A stretch of DNA of 13,825 nucleotides from Clostridia bacterium (GCA_900763355.1 CAAFJY010000204.1:1-13825), one strand, 5' to 3'; numbered from the stretch's first letter, positions 1 through 9,460 are shown. Translations and numbers: made by a program. The notes: generated by a model not told the origin, from the letters alone.

Positions 1-25
1 GGGGAGCGCGGGGCGGCGGGCGGGT

Positions 26-2332
<2,307 letters not shown>

Positions 2333-2363
2333 CGTTGCATTGACCTCCGTTTCGTGGTTTGCA

Positions 2364-2383
2364 TGACCGGGCGGGGCCGGTCA
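2364..2383 (-). other. Perfect inverted repeat in the cvpA-clpE gap
   Basis: In the 76-base gap between the CvpA gene and clpE, two 7-base arms (TGACCGG and CCGGTCA) flank a 6-base loop. In the leftward transcript this folds into a GC-rich hairpin about 14 bases before the GGAGGT ribosome binding site of clpE. No T run follows, so it is unlikely to terminate. It could be an mRNA-stability or processing element, or an operator. The repeat is seen; its role is inference. Confidence 0.45.
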
Positions 2384-2408
2384 GGGGAAAAGGGTGACGG
2401 CAGGGCCG

Positions 2409-3047
2409 TCAGCGGATGAAGAGGGAGGACAGAAACCCTCCCGCAAAGCTCCGGGCAAAGCAGCCCCGGCTGAGGAGCCCCACCTCGTCCTGGGGGGCGA
2501 AGGAAAGAACGGCCCAGCTGAGGGCCAGAATGAGCAGCACCCCGGACAGCGCCCCCAGAATGCCCCCGGCGGTGCGGTTGAGCCCGCTGAGGATGGGGAT
2601 GTCCAGGTCAAACAGGCGGCACAGCATCCAGATGAGGAGCTTTGCCAGGACAAAAATCAGGATAAAAGCAAGGATCGGGGCCAGACTTTGCGAAAGCAGC
2701 TCGGCCAGGCGGCGGAGGAGATCCTGATAGAGCTCCCCCACCTTGTCGGTGAGAGCGCTGCCCTCCTCCACCAGGGCGGCCAGCTGGGTCCCCGGCCGGA
2801 GACCGGTCACCTGGGTCAGGTCCAGCTTTTCCGTCAGGCGCAGGAGGGACGGGCGGATCATGGGCTCCAGCAGCTGGGCCAGGGGATCCATAAAGATCCG
2901 GGCCAGCACCACGCCCAAAACCGTCCCCGCGATGCCGGAAACGGCCCGGACAGCGCCCCGCCGGGCTCCGCCCCAGATGCACAGACCCAGCACCAGGACA
3001 AAGATCACGTCCCACATCCAGGGCTGGTCAAAAAAGGTGAGATCCAT
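2409..3047 (-). CDS. CvpA family integral membrane protein
   Basis: Protein of 212 residues with the layout of the CvpA family (named for colicin V production). Hydrophobic segments lie at about 12-26, 34-52, 120-145 and 156-183. A small basic GGARRG turn (26-31) follows the first segment, and the glycine-rich NRTAGGILG motif (157-165) opens the last one, as is typical of the family. A hydrophilic stretch of about 65 residues joins segments two and three. The molecular role in Gram-positive bacteria is not established. The start at 3047 is supported by AAAGGAG six bases upstream. It sits 21 bases after the DUF5711 gene and 76 before clpE, on the same strand, so cotranscription is likely. Family assignment is good; function is unknown. 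Confidence 0.85.
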   Translation of the reverse strand: MDLTFFDQPWMWDVIFVLVLGLCIWGGARRGAVRAVSGIAGTVLGVVLARIFMDPLAQLLEPMIRPSLLRLTEKLDLTQVTGLRPGTQLAALVEEGSALTDKVGELYQDLLRRLAELLSQSLAPILAFILIFVLAKLLIWMLCRLFDLDIPILSGLNRTAGGILGALSGVLLILALSWAVLSFAPQDEVGLLSRGCFARSFAGGFLSSLFIR

Positions 3048-3068
3048 CGTGTCTCCTTTGCAGTATCG

Positions 3069-4286
3069 TTACGGTTCGGCGGAAAAGTCTACCTTTTCCG
3101 CCCGGTCGGAATAGACCAGGATGCAGGCGCCCTCCCGGTCGGTGAGAAGATCCCGGGCGCCGCTCTGGCTCTGGGCCCGGACGGGCTGGCCCTCCTCAGT
3201 ATAGGAGACGGCCTCTACCCGGTCGCCCAGGAGCAGGGCCGCCGTCCCGCCGCTGCAGGCGGCCGCCCGCAGCACGCCGGAAAAGGATTTTTTGCACAGC
3301 AGCTCTCCCTGGTCTCCCACCACCCAGAGCTCCACATACTGGGCGCTCCGGTCGGCGGAGGAAAAGGCCAGGAGGAGATCCCCCTCCTCGCTGGCGGCGA
3401 AGCGCTGGAGCGGGGAGGCGAAGGTGAGGGAAGCCGTCTGGTTCCCCTTTTCGTCATAGCGGAAAAGGCCGCCGTCCCATAGTATGACCAGGCCGCCGCT
3501 TTTATCATGGGTCATAGAATAGACCTGGCGGGTGCCCAGCTCCGCCGTCCAGGCGGGCTCCTCGTCCCCGATGCGGAAATAGCGCACCTGGGTGCTCAGG
3601 GTGAGATCGGTTTGGCTGAGGGTCAGGGCGGCAAAGGAGCGGCTGTCCGGGCTGACCGAGGCCATGAGGGTATAATACTGGGAGGTCAGCCATTGGCACA
3701 GGAGCTTTTGCCGGGCGCTGTAGACGCTCACCGCCGAGCGGTAGCCGTTTTCGTCGGTGACCAGGGCAAAGGCCCCGTCCCGGTTCATGGAAGCCGAGAG
3801 GATGGGGGAGCCCGCGTCTCCCCGGAGATATTCCGCATAGCTGCTGGCCACGCAGAAGCCGGTGTTCCCCCGGTCATAGACCAGCACATATTTGTCGGAA
3901 ACGCACAGGGCGGCGTTGGTATACCCCAGCTGGATGGAATAGGCGCTGCTGCCCAGCCCGCTCACATAGGAATAAGCGTCGCCGGAGGACACCGCCAGCC
4001 CGGAGCCCAGGGGGGCGTAGACCGTCCGCAGCCCCGCCTCGAAGCGGTATTCGCTAAAGGGGTCGGCCACCGTATTGGCGGCCTTGAAGTCGGACAGCAG
4101 CCGGCTCAGCCGCTCGGGAGAGAGATCCTCGTGAAAACGGAAGATGCAGAACACCAGGATGAGCAGCATCCCCAGCAGCGCCAGGGAATGGAGCAGCCCC
4201 ACCACCGCCAGGCGCTTGTCCTGGCGGAAACGGGTGATATTGCTTTGAAATCTTCCCCGCTTGGGGGCGTCAATCCGCTCTTCCAT
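3069..4286 (-). CDS. DUF5711 family membrane-anchored protein, probable beta-propeller
   Basis: Protein of 405 residues with a basic cytoplasmic N-terminus (about 1-26), one strongly hydrophobic segment at about 27-49 and a large domain predicted to lie outside the membrane. That domain is rich in short beta-like repeats built around YVLVYDRG, AFALVTDENG and LLLAFSSAD-type strands, which suggests a WD40/quinoprotein-like propeller. The layout and sequence match DUF5711, a family without known function that is common in Clostridia. No catalytic motif was seen. A role as an envelope sensor or scaffold is speculation. GGAGG lies six bases before the ATG at 4286, and the start overlaps the end of truA by 17 bases, indicating translational coupling. 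The next gene encodes a CvpA-like membrane protein. Confidence 0.8.
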   Translation of the reverse strand: MEERIDAPKRGRFQSNITRFRQDKRLAVVGLLHSLALLGMLLILVFCIFRFHEDLSPERLSRLLSDFKAANTVADPFSEYRFEAGLRTVYAPLGSGLAVSSGDAYSYVSGLGSSAYSIQLGYTNAALCVSDKYVLVYDRGNTGFCVASSYAEYLRGDAGSPILSASMNRDGAFALVTDENGYRSAVSVYSARQKLLCQWLTSQYYTLMASVSPDSRSFAALTLSQTDLTLSTQVRYFRIGDEEPAWTAELGTRQVYSMTHDKSGGLVILWDGGLFRYDEKGNQTASLTFASPLQRFAASEEGDLLLAFSSADRSAQYVELWVVGDQGELLCKKSFSGVLRAAACSGGTAALLLGDRVEAVSYTEEGQPVRAQSQSGARDLLTDREGACILVYSDRAEKVDFSAEP

Positions 4287-5034
4287 CCAGATCCTCCCGC
4301 TGATAATCCAGCGCAGTCATATACAGCCCGCAGGGGGGCGCGGTGGGCCCGGCCCGGAGCCGGTCCCGGCTCTGCAGAATGGCGGGGATGCCGTCGGGGG
4401 CGATCTTTCCGATGCCCACATAGACCAGCGTCCCGGTGATGGCCCGCACCATATTATAAAGGAAGCCGTCGGCGCACACCCGGATGGCGATCATCTCTCC
4501 GCCCCGCCGCTCCACATGACAGTAGAAAATGGTGCGGACGGTGCTTTTCACCGGGGTGCCCTCGTTTTTCACGGCGGCGAAGTCCTGCTTCCCCACAAGA
4601 TCCCGGGCGGCCCGCTCCATGGCGTCCACGTCCAGCTTTTGGGGATAAAACCACGCCCGGTCGGTGAAAAAGGGGTCCCGGGTGCGGCCGTTGTGGATGA
4701 GATAAGTATACTCCTTTTTCACGCAGGAAAACCGCGCGTCAAAGGAATCCTCCACCGCCACCGCCCGGTGGATGACCACCCCCTCCGGCAGCCGGGCGTT
4801 GAGGGCCGCGGGCAGACGGGAGAGGGGGATGGTGGTGGGGGCGTCGGTGCTGGCGACATAATATTTGGCGTGGACCCCGGCGTCGGTGCGGCCGCAGCCG
4901 GAAAGATAGGCCGGGGCGCCGCAGGTCTTGAGCCAGGCGTCTTCGATGAGCTGCTGGATGGTGAGGGCATTGTTCTGCCGCTGCCACCCGTGATAATCCC
5001 GCCCCAGATAGGACAGCACCAGGGCCGTCTTCAT
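4270..5034 (-). CDS. truA: tRNA pseudouridine synthase A (positions 38-40)
   Basis: TruA converts uridine to pseudouridine at positions 38-40 of the tRNA anticodon stem-loop. The 254-residue protein has the N-terminal YLGRDYHGWQRQ signature (9-20), the catalytic motif GRTDAGVHA with nucleophile Asp51, and the C-terminal FLYNMVRAITGTLVYVG block that TruA enzymes share. Its length is normal for the family. The reading frame stays open 43 codons upstream, but the conserved family start is the Met at 5034. That ATG overlaps the ecfT stop in an ATGA arrangement. A truA gene directly behind ecfA-ecfA-ecfT is a common Firmicutes order. No strong ribosome binding site precedes it, so it is probably translated by coupling to ecfT. 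Confidence 0.96.
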   Translation of the reverse strand: MKTALVLSYLGRDYHGWQRQNNALTIQQLIEDAWLKTCGAPAYLSGCGRTDAGVHAKYYVASTDAPTTIPLSRLPAALNARLPEGVVIHRAVAVEDSFDARFSCVKKEYTYLIHNGRTRDPFFTDRAWFYPQKLDVDAMERAARDLVGKQDFAAVKNEGTPVKSTVRTIFYCHVERRGGEMIAIRVCADGFLYNMVRAITGTLVYVGIGKIAPDGIPAILQSRDRLRAGPTAPPCGLYMTALDYQREDLDGRAD

Positions 5035-5831
5035 AGCAGGAGCCCCAGGGCGATGGCCCCGCCGCAGGCGGCGCAGGCCGCCAGTCCGGCCCAGAGATCC
5101 CGCCCGGCATAGCGGAGGGAGTGGAGCCGGGTCCGGCCCTCGCCCCCCTGATAGAGACGGCACTCCATGGCACAGGCCAGCTCGTCCGCCCGGCGGAAGG
5201 CCGAGACGAAGAGGGGCACCAGCACCGGCACAAGGGCCTTTGCCCGGCGGAGGAGGTTCCCGCTCTCAAAATCCGCGCCCCGGGCCTTCTGCGCCGACAT
5301 GATCTTGTCGGTCTCCTCTACCAAAAGGGGGATGAACCGCAGGGCGATGGACATCATCATGGCAAACTCGTGGACGGGGACGTGGATCTTTTTCAGGGGA
5401 CCCAAAAGCCGCTCCAGCGCGTCGGTGAGAGACATGGGGGAGGTGGTGTAGGTGAGCAGGGCGGAGGAGGCCACCAGCAGCAGGATGCGGATCATCATAA
5501 AGGCCGCCGCCCGGATGCCCTCGGCGGTGATCTTGAAGATCCAGAACCGCACCAGCACCGTCCCGGGGGTATAGAGCATATTGAGCACGCCGGTGAACAC
5601 CAGAACGATGGCGATGGGCTTGAGAGACTTCAGGATGAGCTTGAGGGGGATGCGGGACACGGCGATGATGAGCCCCAGCCACGCGATACAGACGGCATAG
5701 GGCGCCGCCCCCTGCACCACAAAGATGGTGACGATAAAGAGAATGAGGGCCAGCAGCTTGGTCCGGGGATCCAGCCGGTGGATGAGGCTGTTCCCCGGAA
5801 AATACTGCCCCAGGGTGATGTCCTTCAGCAT
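5031..5831 (-). CDS. ecfT: ECF transporter transmembrane subunit EcfT
   Basis: Transmembrane coupling subunit (266 residues) of a group II energy-coupling-factor transporter. It joins the two EcfA ATPases to interchangeable vitamin- or metal-binding S components. The N-terminal signature FPGNSLIHRLDPRTKL (11-26) is typical. Hydrophobic segments follow at about 27-45, 47-62, 72-90, 108-128, 155-171 and 246-265. The first cytoplasmic coupling motif is canonical (QKARGAD, 181-187). The second reads AMECRLYQGG (221-230), with Cys-Arg-Leu where Ala-Arg-Gly is usual. The start is the ATG at 5831 inside the end of ecfA2 (7-base overlap), with AAGGAGG ten bases upstream; longer starts in this frame would run deep into ecfA2. 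No S-component gene lies in the window, so this is probably the shared module. Confidence 0.95.
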   Translation of the reverse strand: MLKDITLGQYFPGNSLIHRLDPRTKLLALILFIVTIFVVQGAAPYAVCIAWLGLIIAVSRIPLKLILKSLKPIAIVLVFTGVLNMLYTPGTVLVRFWIFKITAEGIRAAAFMMIRILLLVASSALLTYTTSPMSLTDALERLLGPLKKIHVPVHEFAMMMSIALRFIPLLVEETDKIMSAQKARGADFESGNLLRRAKALVPVLVPLFVSAFRRADELACAMECRLYQGGEGRTRLHSLRYAGRDLWAGLAACAACGGAIALGLLL

Positions 5832-6694
5832 TGGGCGTTGCCCTCCTTCCGGGCGCGGAGCTGGGCTGCCGCCTGCTCCACGGTATAGACGGCGGTGTCC
5901 ACGTCCAGCCCCCGTTTTTTCAGCTCCAAAAAGACCCGGGTCACCTGGGGCACGTCCAGCCCCGCTTCCAGAAGCTCGTCTGCCCGGGCAAAGACCTGGG
6001 CGGGGGTCCCGTCCATGAGGATGTGACCCTGGTCCATGACCACGATGCGCTGGGACATCATGGCGGCATATTCCATGCTGTGGGTGACGAAGATGATGGT
6101 GGTGCCGTGCTTTTCGTGATATTCCCGGATGAAGCGGAACACATCCCGGCATCCGGCGGGGTCGAGACCGGCCATGGGCTCGTCCAGGACCATGACCTCC
6201 GGCTCCATGGCGAAAATGCCCGCCAGGGCCACTCTGCGCTTCTGTCCGCCGGAGAGGTCAAAGGGGGATTTGTCCAGGGCGTCGTCGGGCAGGCCGACGA
6301 TGCGGCAGTTTTCCCGGACGCGGCGGTCGATCTCGTCCTTGTCCAGGCCCATGTTCTTGGGGCCGAAGGCCACATCGGCATAGACCGTCTCTTCAAAAAG
6401 CTGATACTCGGGATACTGGAACACCAGGCCCACGGCGAACCGGGCCGCCCGGGTGAGCTCCTTGCTCTGATAAATATCCTCGCCGTTGATAAGCACCCGG
6501 CCGGAGGTGGGGCGCAGAAGGCCGTTGAAATGCTGGATGAGGGTGGATTTCCCGCTCCCCGTGTGGCCGATAAGGCCGATGAACTCCCCCCGGCGGGCGG
6601 TGAAGCTCACATGATCCACTGCTGTTTTTTCAAAGGGGGTCCCGGCACTGTAAATATGGGTCAGATCCTCGATCTGCAAGACTTTGTCGTTCAT
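5825..6694 (-). CDS. ecfA2: ECF transporter ATP-binding subunit EcfA2
   Basis: ABC ATPase of 289 residues, one half of the heterodimer that powers the ECF vitamin/metal uptake module at the inner face of the membrane. It shows Walker A GHTGSGKST (43-51), a Q-loop in GLVFQYPEYQLFEETV (about 89-104), signature LSGGQ (147-151), Walker B VMVLDEP (167-173, catalytic Glu172) and the switch His205. The FQYPEYQLFEETV sequence is characteristic of EcfA2 rather than EcfA1. The C-terminal extension after residue 235 fits this family. The start is the ATG at 6694, overlapping the ecfA1 stop by four bases (ATGA); the frame runs open further upstream but only inside ecfA1. It ends seven bases into ecfT. 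Confidence 0.95.
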   Translation of the reverse strand: MNDKVLQIEDLTHIYSAGTPFEKTAVDHVSFTARRGEFIGLIGHTGSGKSTLIQHFNGLLRPTSGRVLINGEDIYQSKELTRAARFAVGLVFQYPEYQLFEETVYADVAFGPKNMGLDKDEIDRRVRENCRIVGLPDDALDKSPFDLSGGQKRRVALAGIFAMEPEVMVLDEPMAGLDPAGCRDVFRFIREYHEKHGTTIIFVTHSMEYAAMMSQRIVVMDQGHILMDGTPAQVFARADELLEAGLDVPQVTRVFLELKKRGLDVDTAVYTVEQAAAQLRARKEGNAQC

Positions 6695-7539
6695 TGGGCG
6701 CTTTCCCCCAGGTATTTGATGATCTCCCCGGCGCATTCCTCCACCGAGAGGGCTTCCAGGGAGAGCTTGTCCCCCGCGGGGTCCAGGGCATAGAGCAGCT
6801 GGACGGTCTGGGGCGCTTCCAGGGCCAGGGCCGAGAGGGCCTCCACCTGGGAAAAGACGGCCTTTGGCGTGCCGTCCAGGGCCACCTTTCCGTGGCGCAT
6901 GACCACCACCCGGTCGGCCTGGGCGGCCTCGTCCATGTGGTGGGTGATGAGGATGACGGTCATCCCCGTTTCCTTCCGGAGACGGCGGACGGCCTCCATG
7001 ACCTCGGCCCGGCCGGAGGGGTCCAGCATGGCGGTGGGCTCGTCCATGACGATGCACCGGGGGCGCATGGCCAGAACCCCGGCGATGGCCACCCGCTGTT
7101 TCTGTCCCCCGGAGAGGAGATGGGGGGCGTGGCGGGCAAAGGCTGTCATGCCCACGGCAGCCAGGCTCTCGTCCACCCGCTGGCGGATCTCCGCCGGGGG
7201 GAGGCCCATGTTTTCGCAGGCAAAGGCCACATCCTCCTCCACCACGGTGGCGACGATCTGGTTGTCGGGGTTCTGGAAGACCATCCCCGCCGTCTTGCGC
7301 ACGTCGAAGAGATGGGCTTCGTCGGCGGTATCCATCCCGCCCACAAAGACCTTGCCCCCCGTGGGGAGCAGAATGGCGTTCATGTGCTTGGCCAGGGTGG
7401 ATTTCCCGCTGCCGTTGTGGCCCAGGATGGCCACGAAGGAGCCCTCCTCAAAGGAAAGGCTGACGCTGTCCAGGGCGAGTCCGCCCTTTTCCTCGTCGTA
7501 GGAGAAGCACAGGTCCCGGGTCTCGATAATGGCAGACAT
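6691..7539 (-). CDS. ecfA1: ECF transporter ATP-binding subunit EcfA1
   Basis: ABC ATPase of 282 residues pairing with EcfA2. It has Walker A GHNGSGKST (40-48), Q-loop region GMVFQNPDNQIVATVVEEDV (85-104), signature LSGGQ (142-146), Walker B CIVMDEP (162-168, catalytic Glu167) and switch His200. The FQNPDNQIVATVVEEDVAF block is the usual mark of EcfA1. Its ATG at 7539 begins one base after the methyltransferase stop codon, with a purine-rich GGGGGGGAAG just upstream, so it is very likely translated from the same message. Its last four bases overlap the start of ecfA2. Substrate cannot be read from the ATPases, since specificity lies in S components encoded elsewhere. Confidence 0.95.
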   Translation of the reverse strand: MSAIIETRDLCFSYDEEKGGLALDSVSLSFEEGSFVAILGHNGSGKSTLAKHMNAILLPTGGKVFVGGMDTADEAHLFDVRKTAGMVFQNPDNQIVATVVEEDVAFACENMGLPPAEIRQRVDESLAAVGMTAFARHAPHLLSGGQKQRVAIAGVLAMRPRCIVMDEPTAMLDPSGRAEVMEAVRRLRKETGMTVILITHHMDEAAQADRVVVMRHGKVALDGTPKAVFSQVEALSALALEAPQTVQLLYALDPAGDKLSLEALSVEECAGEIIKYLGESAQ

Positions 7540-7540
7540 G

Positions 7541-8404
7541 TTACTTCCCCCCCATCCAGCGGCTGGCGTGGCCGCAGGGGAGCATGAGCCCCGTGTTGCG
7601 GCAGGGGAGCCCCAGCTCCGAGGCCTCCACCCGTCCCCCGAAGCGGGGCACCACCGTCCGTCCCAGGATATAGGCCGGGACCGAGGGGGAGATCCCCGCC
7701 GTATAGGAATTGATGATGACGAAAAGGGGCTTGTCCGAAAGCAGCTGGGCGCTCAGCTCCACCAGCTCGCCGATCCCCTCCTCAAAGCGCCAGATCTCCC
7801 CGTTGGGCCCCCGGCCATAGGAGGGGGGATCCATGATGATGGCGTCGTATTTCCGCCCCCGGGTGATCTCCCGCTTGATGAACTTTTTGCAGTCGTCCAC
7901 GATATAGCGGATGGGGGCATTTTCCAGACCGGAGGAACGGGCGTTTTCCTTGGCCCAGGTGACCATCCCCCGGGCGGCGTCCACGTGACAGACACTGGCC
8001 CCCGCCGCCGCGGCGGCGATAGTGGCCCCGCCGGTATAGGCAAAGAGATTGAGAACGCTCACCGGCCTCCCGGCCTCCCGGATCTCCTTCTGGATGAAAT
8101 CCCAGTTGGCGGCCTGCTCGGGAAAGACGCCGGTGTGCTTGAAGCTCATGGGCTTGATGTTGAAGACCAGGCTGCCGTAGCCGATGGTCCAGTGCTCCGG
8201 GAGAGAGCGGACCTCCCAGCTTCCGCCGCCGGTCTTGCTGCGGTGATATACGGCGTCGGCCTTTTTCCACAGGGGATCCCCCGCGGGCTCCCAGATGGCC
8301 TGGGGATCGGGGCGCACCAGGATCTGCTTGCCCCAGCGCTCCAGCCGCTTGCCGCCGCCGCAGTCCAGCAGGGCATAGTCCTGCCAATGATTCGATGTCC
8401 ACAT
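7541..8404 (-). CDS. Class I SAM-dependent methyltransferase (COG1092/RlmI-like fold)
   Basis: Protein of 287 residues with a Rossmann-type methyltransferase domain. Motif I is NLFAYTGG (119-126), the acidic ribose-binding position is Asp142 (CHVDAARG), and motif IV is DPPSYG (192-197), which is typical of nucleic-acid methyltransferases. The block KHTGVFPEQAANWDF (89-103) is a recognisable family feature. It resembles the catalytic part of the RlmI/RlmK rRNA methyltransferases but is too short for the N-terminal PUA domain of RlmI, so an RNA target is inference and the modified base is unknown. The N-terminus (NHWQDYALLDCGGGKRLERWG) matches the start I recall for this subfamily. Only a weak AAAGGG lies before the ATG at 8404. 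It is the first gene of the leftward operon, one base from ecfA1. Confidence 0.85.
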   Translation of the reverse strand: MWTSNHWQDYALLDCGGGKRLERWGKQILVRPDPQAIWEPAGDPLWKKADAVYHRSKTGGGSWEVRSLPEHWTIGYGSLVFNIKPMSFKHTGVFPEQAANWDFIQKEIREAGRPVSVLNLFAYTGGATIAAAAAGASVCHVDAARGMVTWAKENARSSGLENAPIRYIVDDCKKFIKREITRGRKYDAIIMDPPSYGRGPNGEIWRFEEGIGELVELSAQLLSDKPLFVIINSYTAGISPSVPAYILGRTVVPRFGGRVEASELGLPCRNTGLMLPCGHASRWMGGK

Positions 8405-8422
8405 GTTGTATGTAACCCTTTC

Positions 8423-8445
8423 AAAAAAACGCGCGCGGGCGCGCG
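8423..8445 (-). terminator. GC hairpin plus U7 in the leader of the methyltransferase-ecf operon (attenuator-like)
   Basis: Read on the minus strand, CGCGCGC-CC-GCGCGCG is followed directly by seven T residues, the form of an intrinsic terminator. It lies between the inferred transcription start (about 8459) and the ATG at 8404, not behind a gene. It could act as an attenuator or as a barrier against stray antisense transcription from the right. The alternating CG tract is also a candidate for Z-DNA. The hairpin is seen; the function is inference. Confidence 0.6.
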
Positions 8446-8465
8446 AATACCCAATTTATCAGTTT

Positions 8466-8494
8466 ATTTTATCATTCCGCCCCCCTGCCGTCAA
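8466..8494 (-). promoter_or_regulatory. Sigma-A-type promoter for the leftward operon
   Basis: On the minus strand TTGACG (8494-8489) and TAAAAT (8471-8466) are separated by exactly 17 bases. Each hexamer differs from consensus at one position. The predicted start of transcription is near 8459, leaving a leader of about 55 bases before the methyltransferase ATG. It is back to back with the deoC promoter, whose -35 box begins 58 bases away. Confidence 0.75.
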
Positions 8495-8552
8495 GGCGCG
8501 GGGCCCGGGATTCACAGGGATTTCACAAATCCATGCCGGAGCAGCTCGCCCA

Positions 8553-8581
8553 TTGACAACCGCGCCCCCGCCCGGTAAGAT
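8553..8581 (+). promoter_or_regulatory. Sigma-A-type promoter for deoC
   Basis: TTGACA (8553-8558, perfect consensus) and TAAGAT (8576-8581, one mismatch) are separated by 17 bases. Transcription should begin near 8588, giving a short leader of about 35 bases that carries the AAGGAGGA ribosome binding site at 8607-8614. No clear operator overlaps the boxes, so the promoter may be constitutive. Confidence 0.75.
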
Positions 8582-8622
8582 AGGGAGCGAAAACAAACCA
8601 GATCACAAGGAGGACCCACCCT

Positions 8623-9282
8623 ATGTCCATCGCATCCTGTATCGATCACACGCTCCTTCGGCAGGACGCCGTCGATGGAGACATCGACCGCCTGTGCGCA
8701 GAGGCCGCACAGTATCATTTCGCCTCGGTCTGCGTCAGCCCCTATTATGTGCCCCGGTGCGTCCGCGCCCTGGCGGGGACGGGGGTGAAGGTGTGCACCG
8801 TCATTGGGTTCCCCTTGGGAACCACCACCCCGGAGAGCAAGGTCTTTGAAGCCCTTCAGGCCGTCAAGTCCGGGGCCGCCGAAATCGACGCCGTGATCAA
8901 TGTCAGCGCCCTCAAGTCGGGGAACACCCGTCTGCTGGAGCAGGAGCTCCAGGCCCTGGCCGCCGTGGCCGAGGGGGAGGCCAAGCTCAAGATCATCCTG
9001 GAGACCTGTCTCCTCACCCGGGAGGAGATCGTCCTGGCCTGCCAGCTGGCCAAGGCCGCGGGGGCCGATTTCGTCAAGACCTCCACCGGCTTTTCCAAAG
9101 GCGGAGCCACGGTGGAGGATGTGGCGCTCATGCGGGAGACCGTGGGGCCCGATATGGGCGTCAAGGCCTCCGGCGGCATCCGGGATCTGGCATCCGCCCG
9201 GGCCATGCTGGCGGCGGGAGCCGATCGCATCGGCACCTCCGCCGGGGTGAAGATCGTCTTGGAGGAGCAGGCCGAGGGCTGA
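8623..9282 (+). CDS. deoC: Deoxyribose-phosphate aldolase
   Basis: DeoC cleaves 2-deoxyribose-5-phosphate to glyceraldehyde-3-phosphate and acetaldehyde in the cytoplasm, feeding deoxyribonucleoside carbon into glycolysis. The 219-residue sequence shows the class I aldolase TIM-barrel landmarks in order: IDHTLL (7-12), CVSP (37-40), VIGFPLG (60-66), EIDAVIN with Asp89 (87-93), KIILET (123-128), the Schiff-base lysine Lys152 in FVKTSTGF (150-157), and KASGGIR with Lys181 (181-187). Length is normal. The ATG at 8623 has AAGGAGGA eight bases upstream. It has its own promoter and terminator and so appears monocistronic; no pyrimidine phosphorylase or phosphopentomutase gene accompanies it here. 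It is divergent from the ecf operon. Confidence 0.97.
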   Translation: MSIASCIDHTLLRQDAVDGDIDRLCAEAAQYHFASVCVSPYYVPRCVRALAGTGVKVCTVIGFPLGTTTPESKVFEALQAVKSGAAEIDAVINVSALKSGNTRLLEQELQALAAVAEGEAKLKIILETCLLTREEIVLACQLAKAAGADFVKTSTGFSKGGATVEDVALMRETVGPDMGVKASGGIRDLASARAMLAAGADRIGTSAGVKIVLEEQAEG

Positions 9283-9312
9283 TCTTTTGAAAAAATCTTT
9301 CCGAAAACCGGG

Positions 9313-9339
9313 AAAGAGCGGGGCGTCCCCGCTCTTTTT
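9313..9339 (+). terminator. Intrinsic terminator after deoC
   Basis: Perfect 11-bp stem AAAGAGCGGGG (9313-9323) and CCCCGCTCTTT (9327-9337) with a 3-base CGT loop, ending in a run of five T (9335-9339). It lies 30 bases after the deoC stop and separates deoC from the citrate lyase operon. The minus-strand copy ends in only three T, so it should act mainly rightward. Confidence 0.92.
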
Positions 9340-9340
9340 G

Positions 9341-9410
9341 CTTTTCTGCGAAAAGACTGCCGTTTGCGGACGCCATGTCCGCGAAACGCAAACATCCCCG
9401 AAAATGGGGG
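9341..9410. repeat. Three successive inverted repeats between deoC and citD
   Basis: Just after the deoC terminator there are CTTTTC-TGC-GAAAAG (9341-9355, perfect), an 11-bp stem CGTTTGCGGAC (9361-9371) against GTCCGC-G-AAACG (9377-9388, one bulged G, loop GCCAT), and a small CCCC-GAAAAT-GGGG (9396-9409). None is followed by a T run. They could be hairpins of an unrecognised small RNA, processing sites or protein-binding sites. With the next entries they fill most of the 307-base stretch between deoC and citD, where I see no convincing gene. Confidence 0.5.
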
Positions 9411-9414
9411 AGAA

Positions 9415-9424
9415 CTGTATACAG
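9415..9424. promoter_or_regulatory. CTGTATACAG palindrome, candidate operator
   Basis: A perfect 10-base palindrome with GTATAC at its core, centred about 112 bases before the inferred cit transcription start. Palindromes with a GTATAC core are typical of several GntR-family (FCD subgroup) regulators, and GntR-type proteins such as CitO control citrate operons in some Firmicutes. No regulator gene is in the window, so assignment to a particular protein is inference. Confidence 0.4.
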
Positions 9425-9460
9425 GAATTCATGTATTTTCACATCCCAAAAAACAAGTAT

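Noticed and set aside
2333..2383. Possible CtsR heptads before clpE
   Set aside because: Two GGTCA words occur in the same orientation, but they are not arranged as the required tandem heptads three bases apart.
8430..8445. Intrinsic terminator acting on the plus strand
   Set aside because: The plus-strand hairpin is followed by AATACCC, with no T run. The T tract exists only in the leftward transcript.
8405..8622. Riboswitch upstream of the ECF operon or of deoC
   Set aside because: The leaders are only about 55 and 35 bases long and show no vitamin- or nucleoside-binding aptamer elements.
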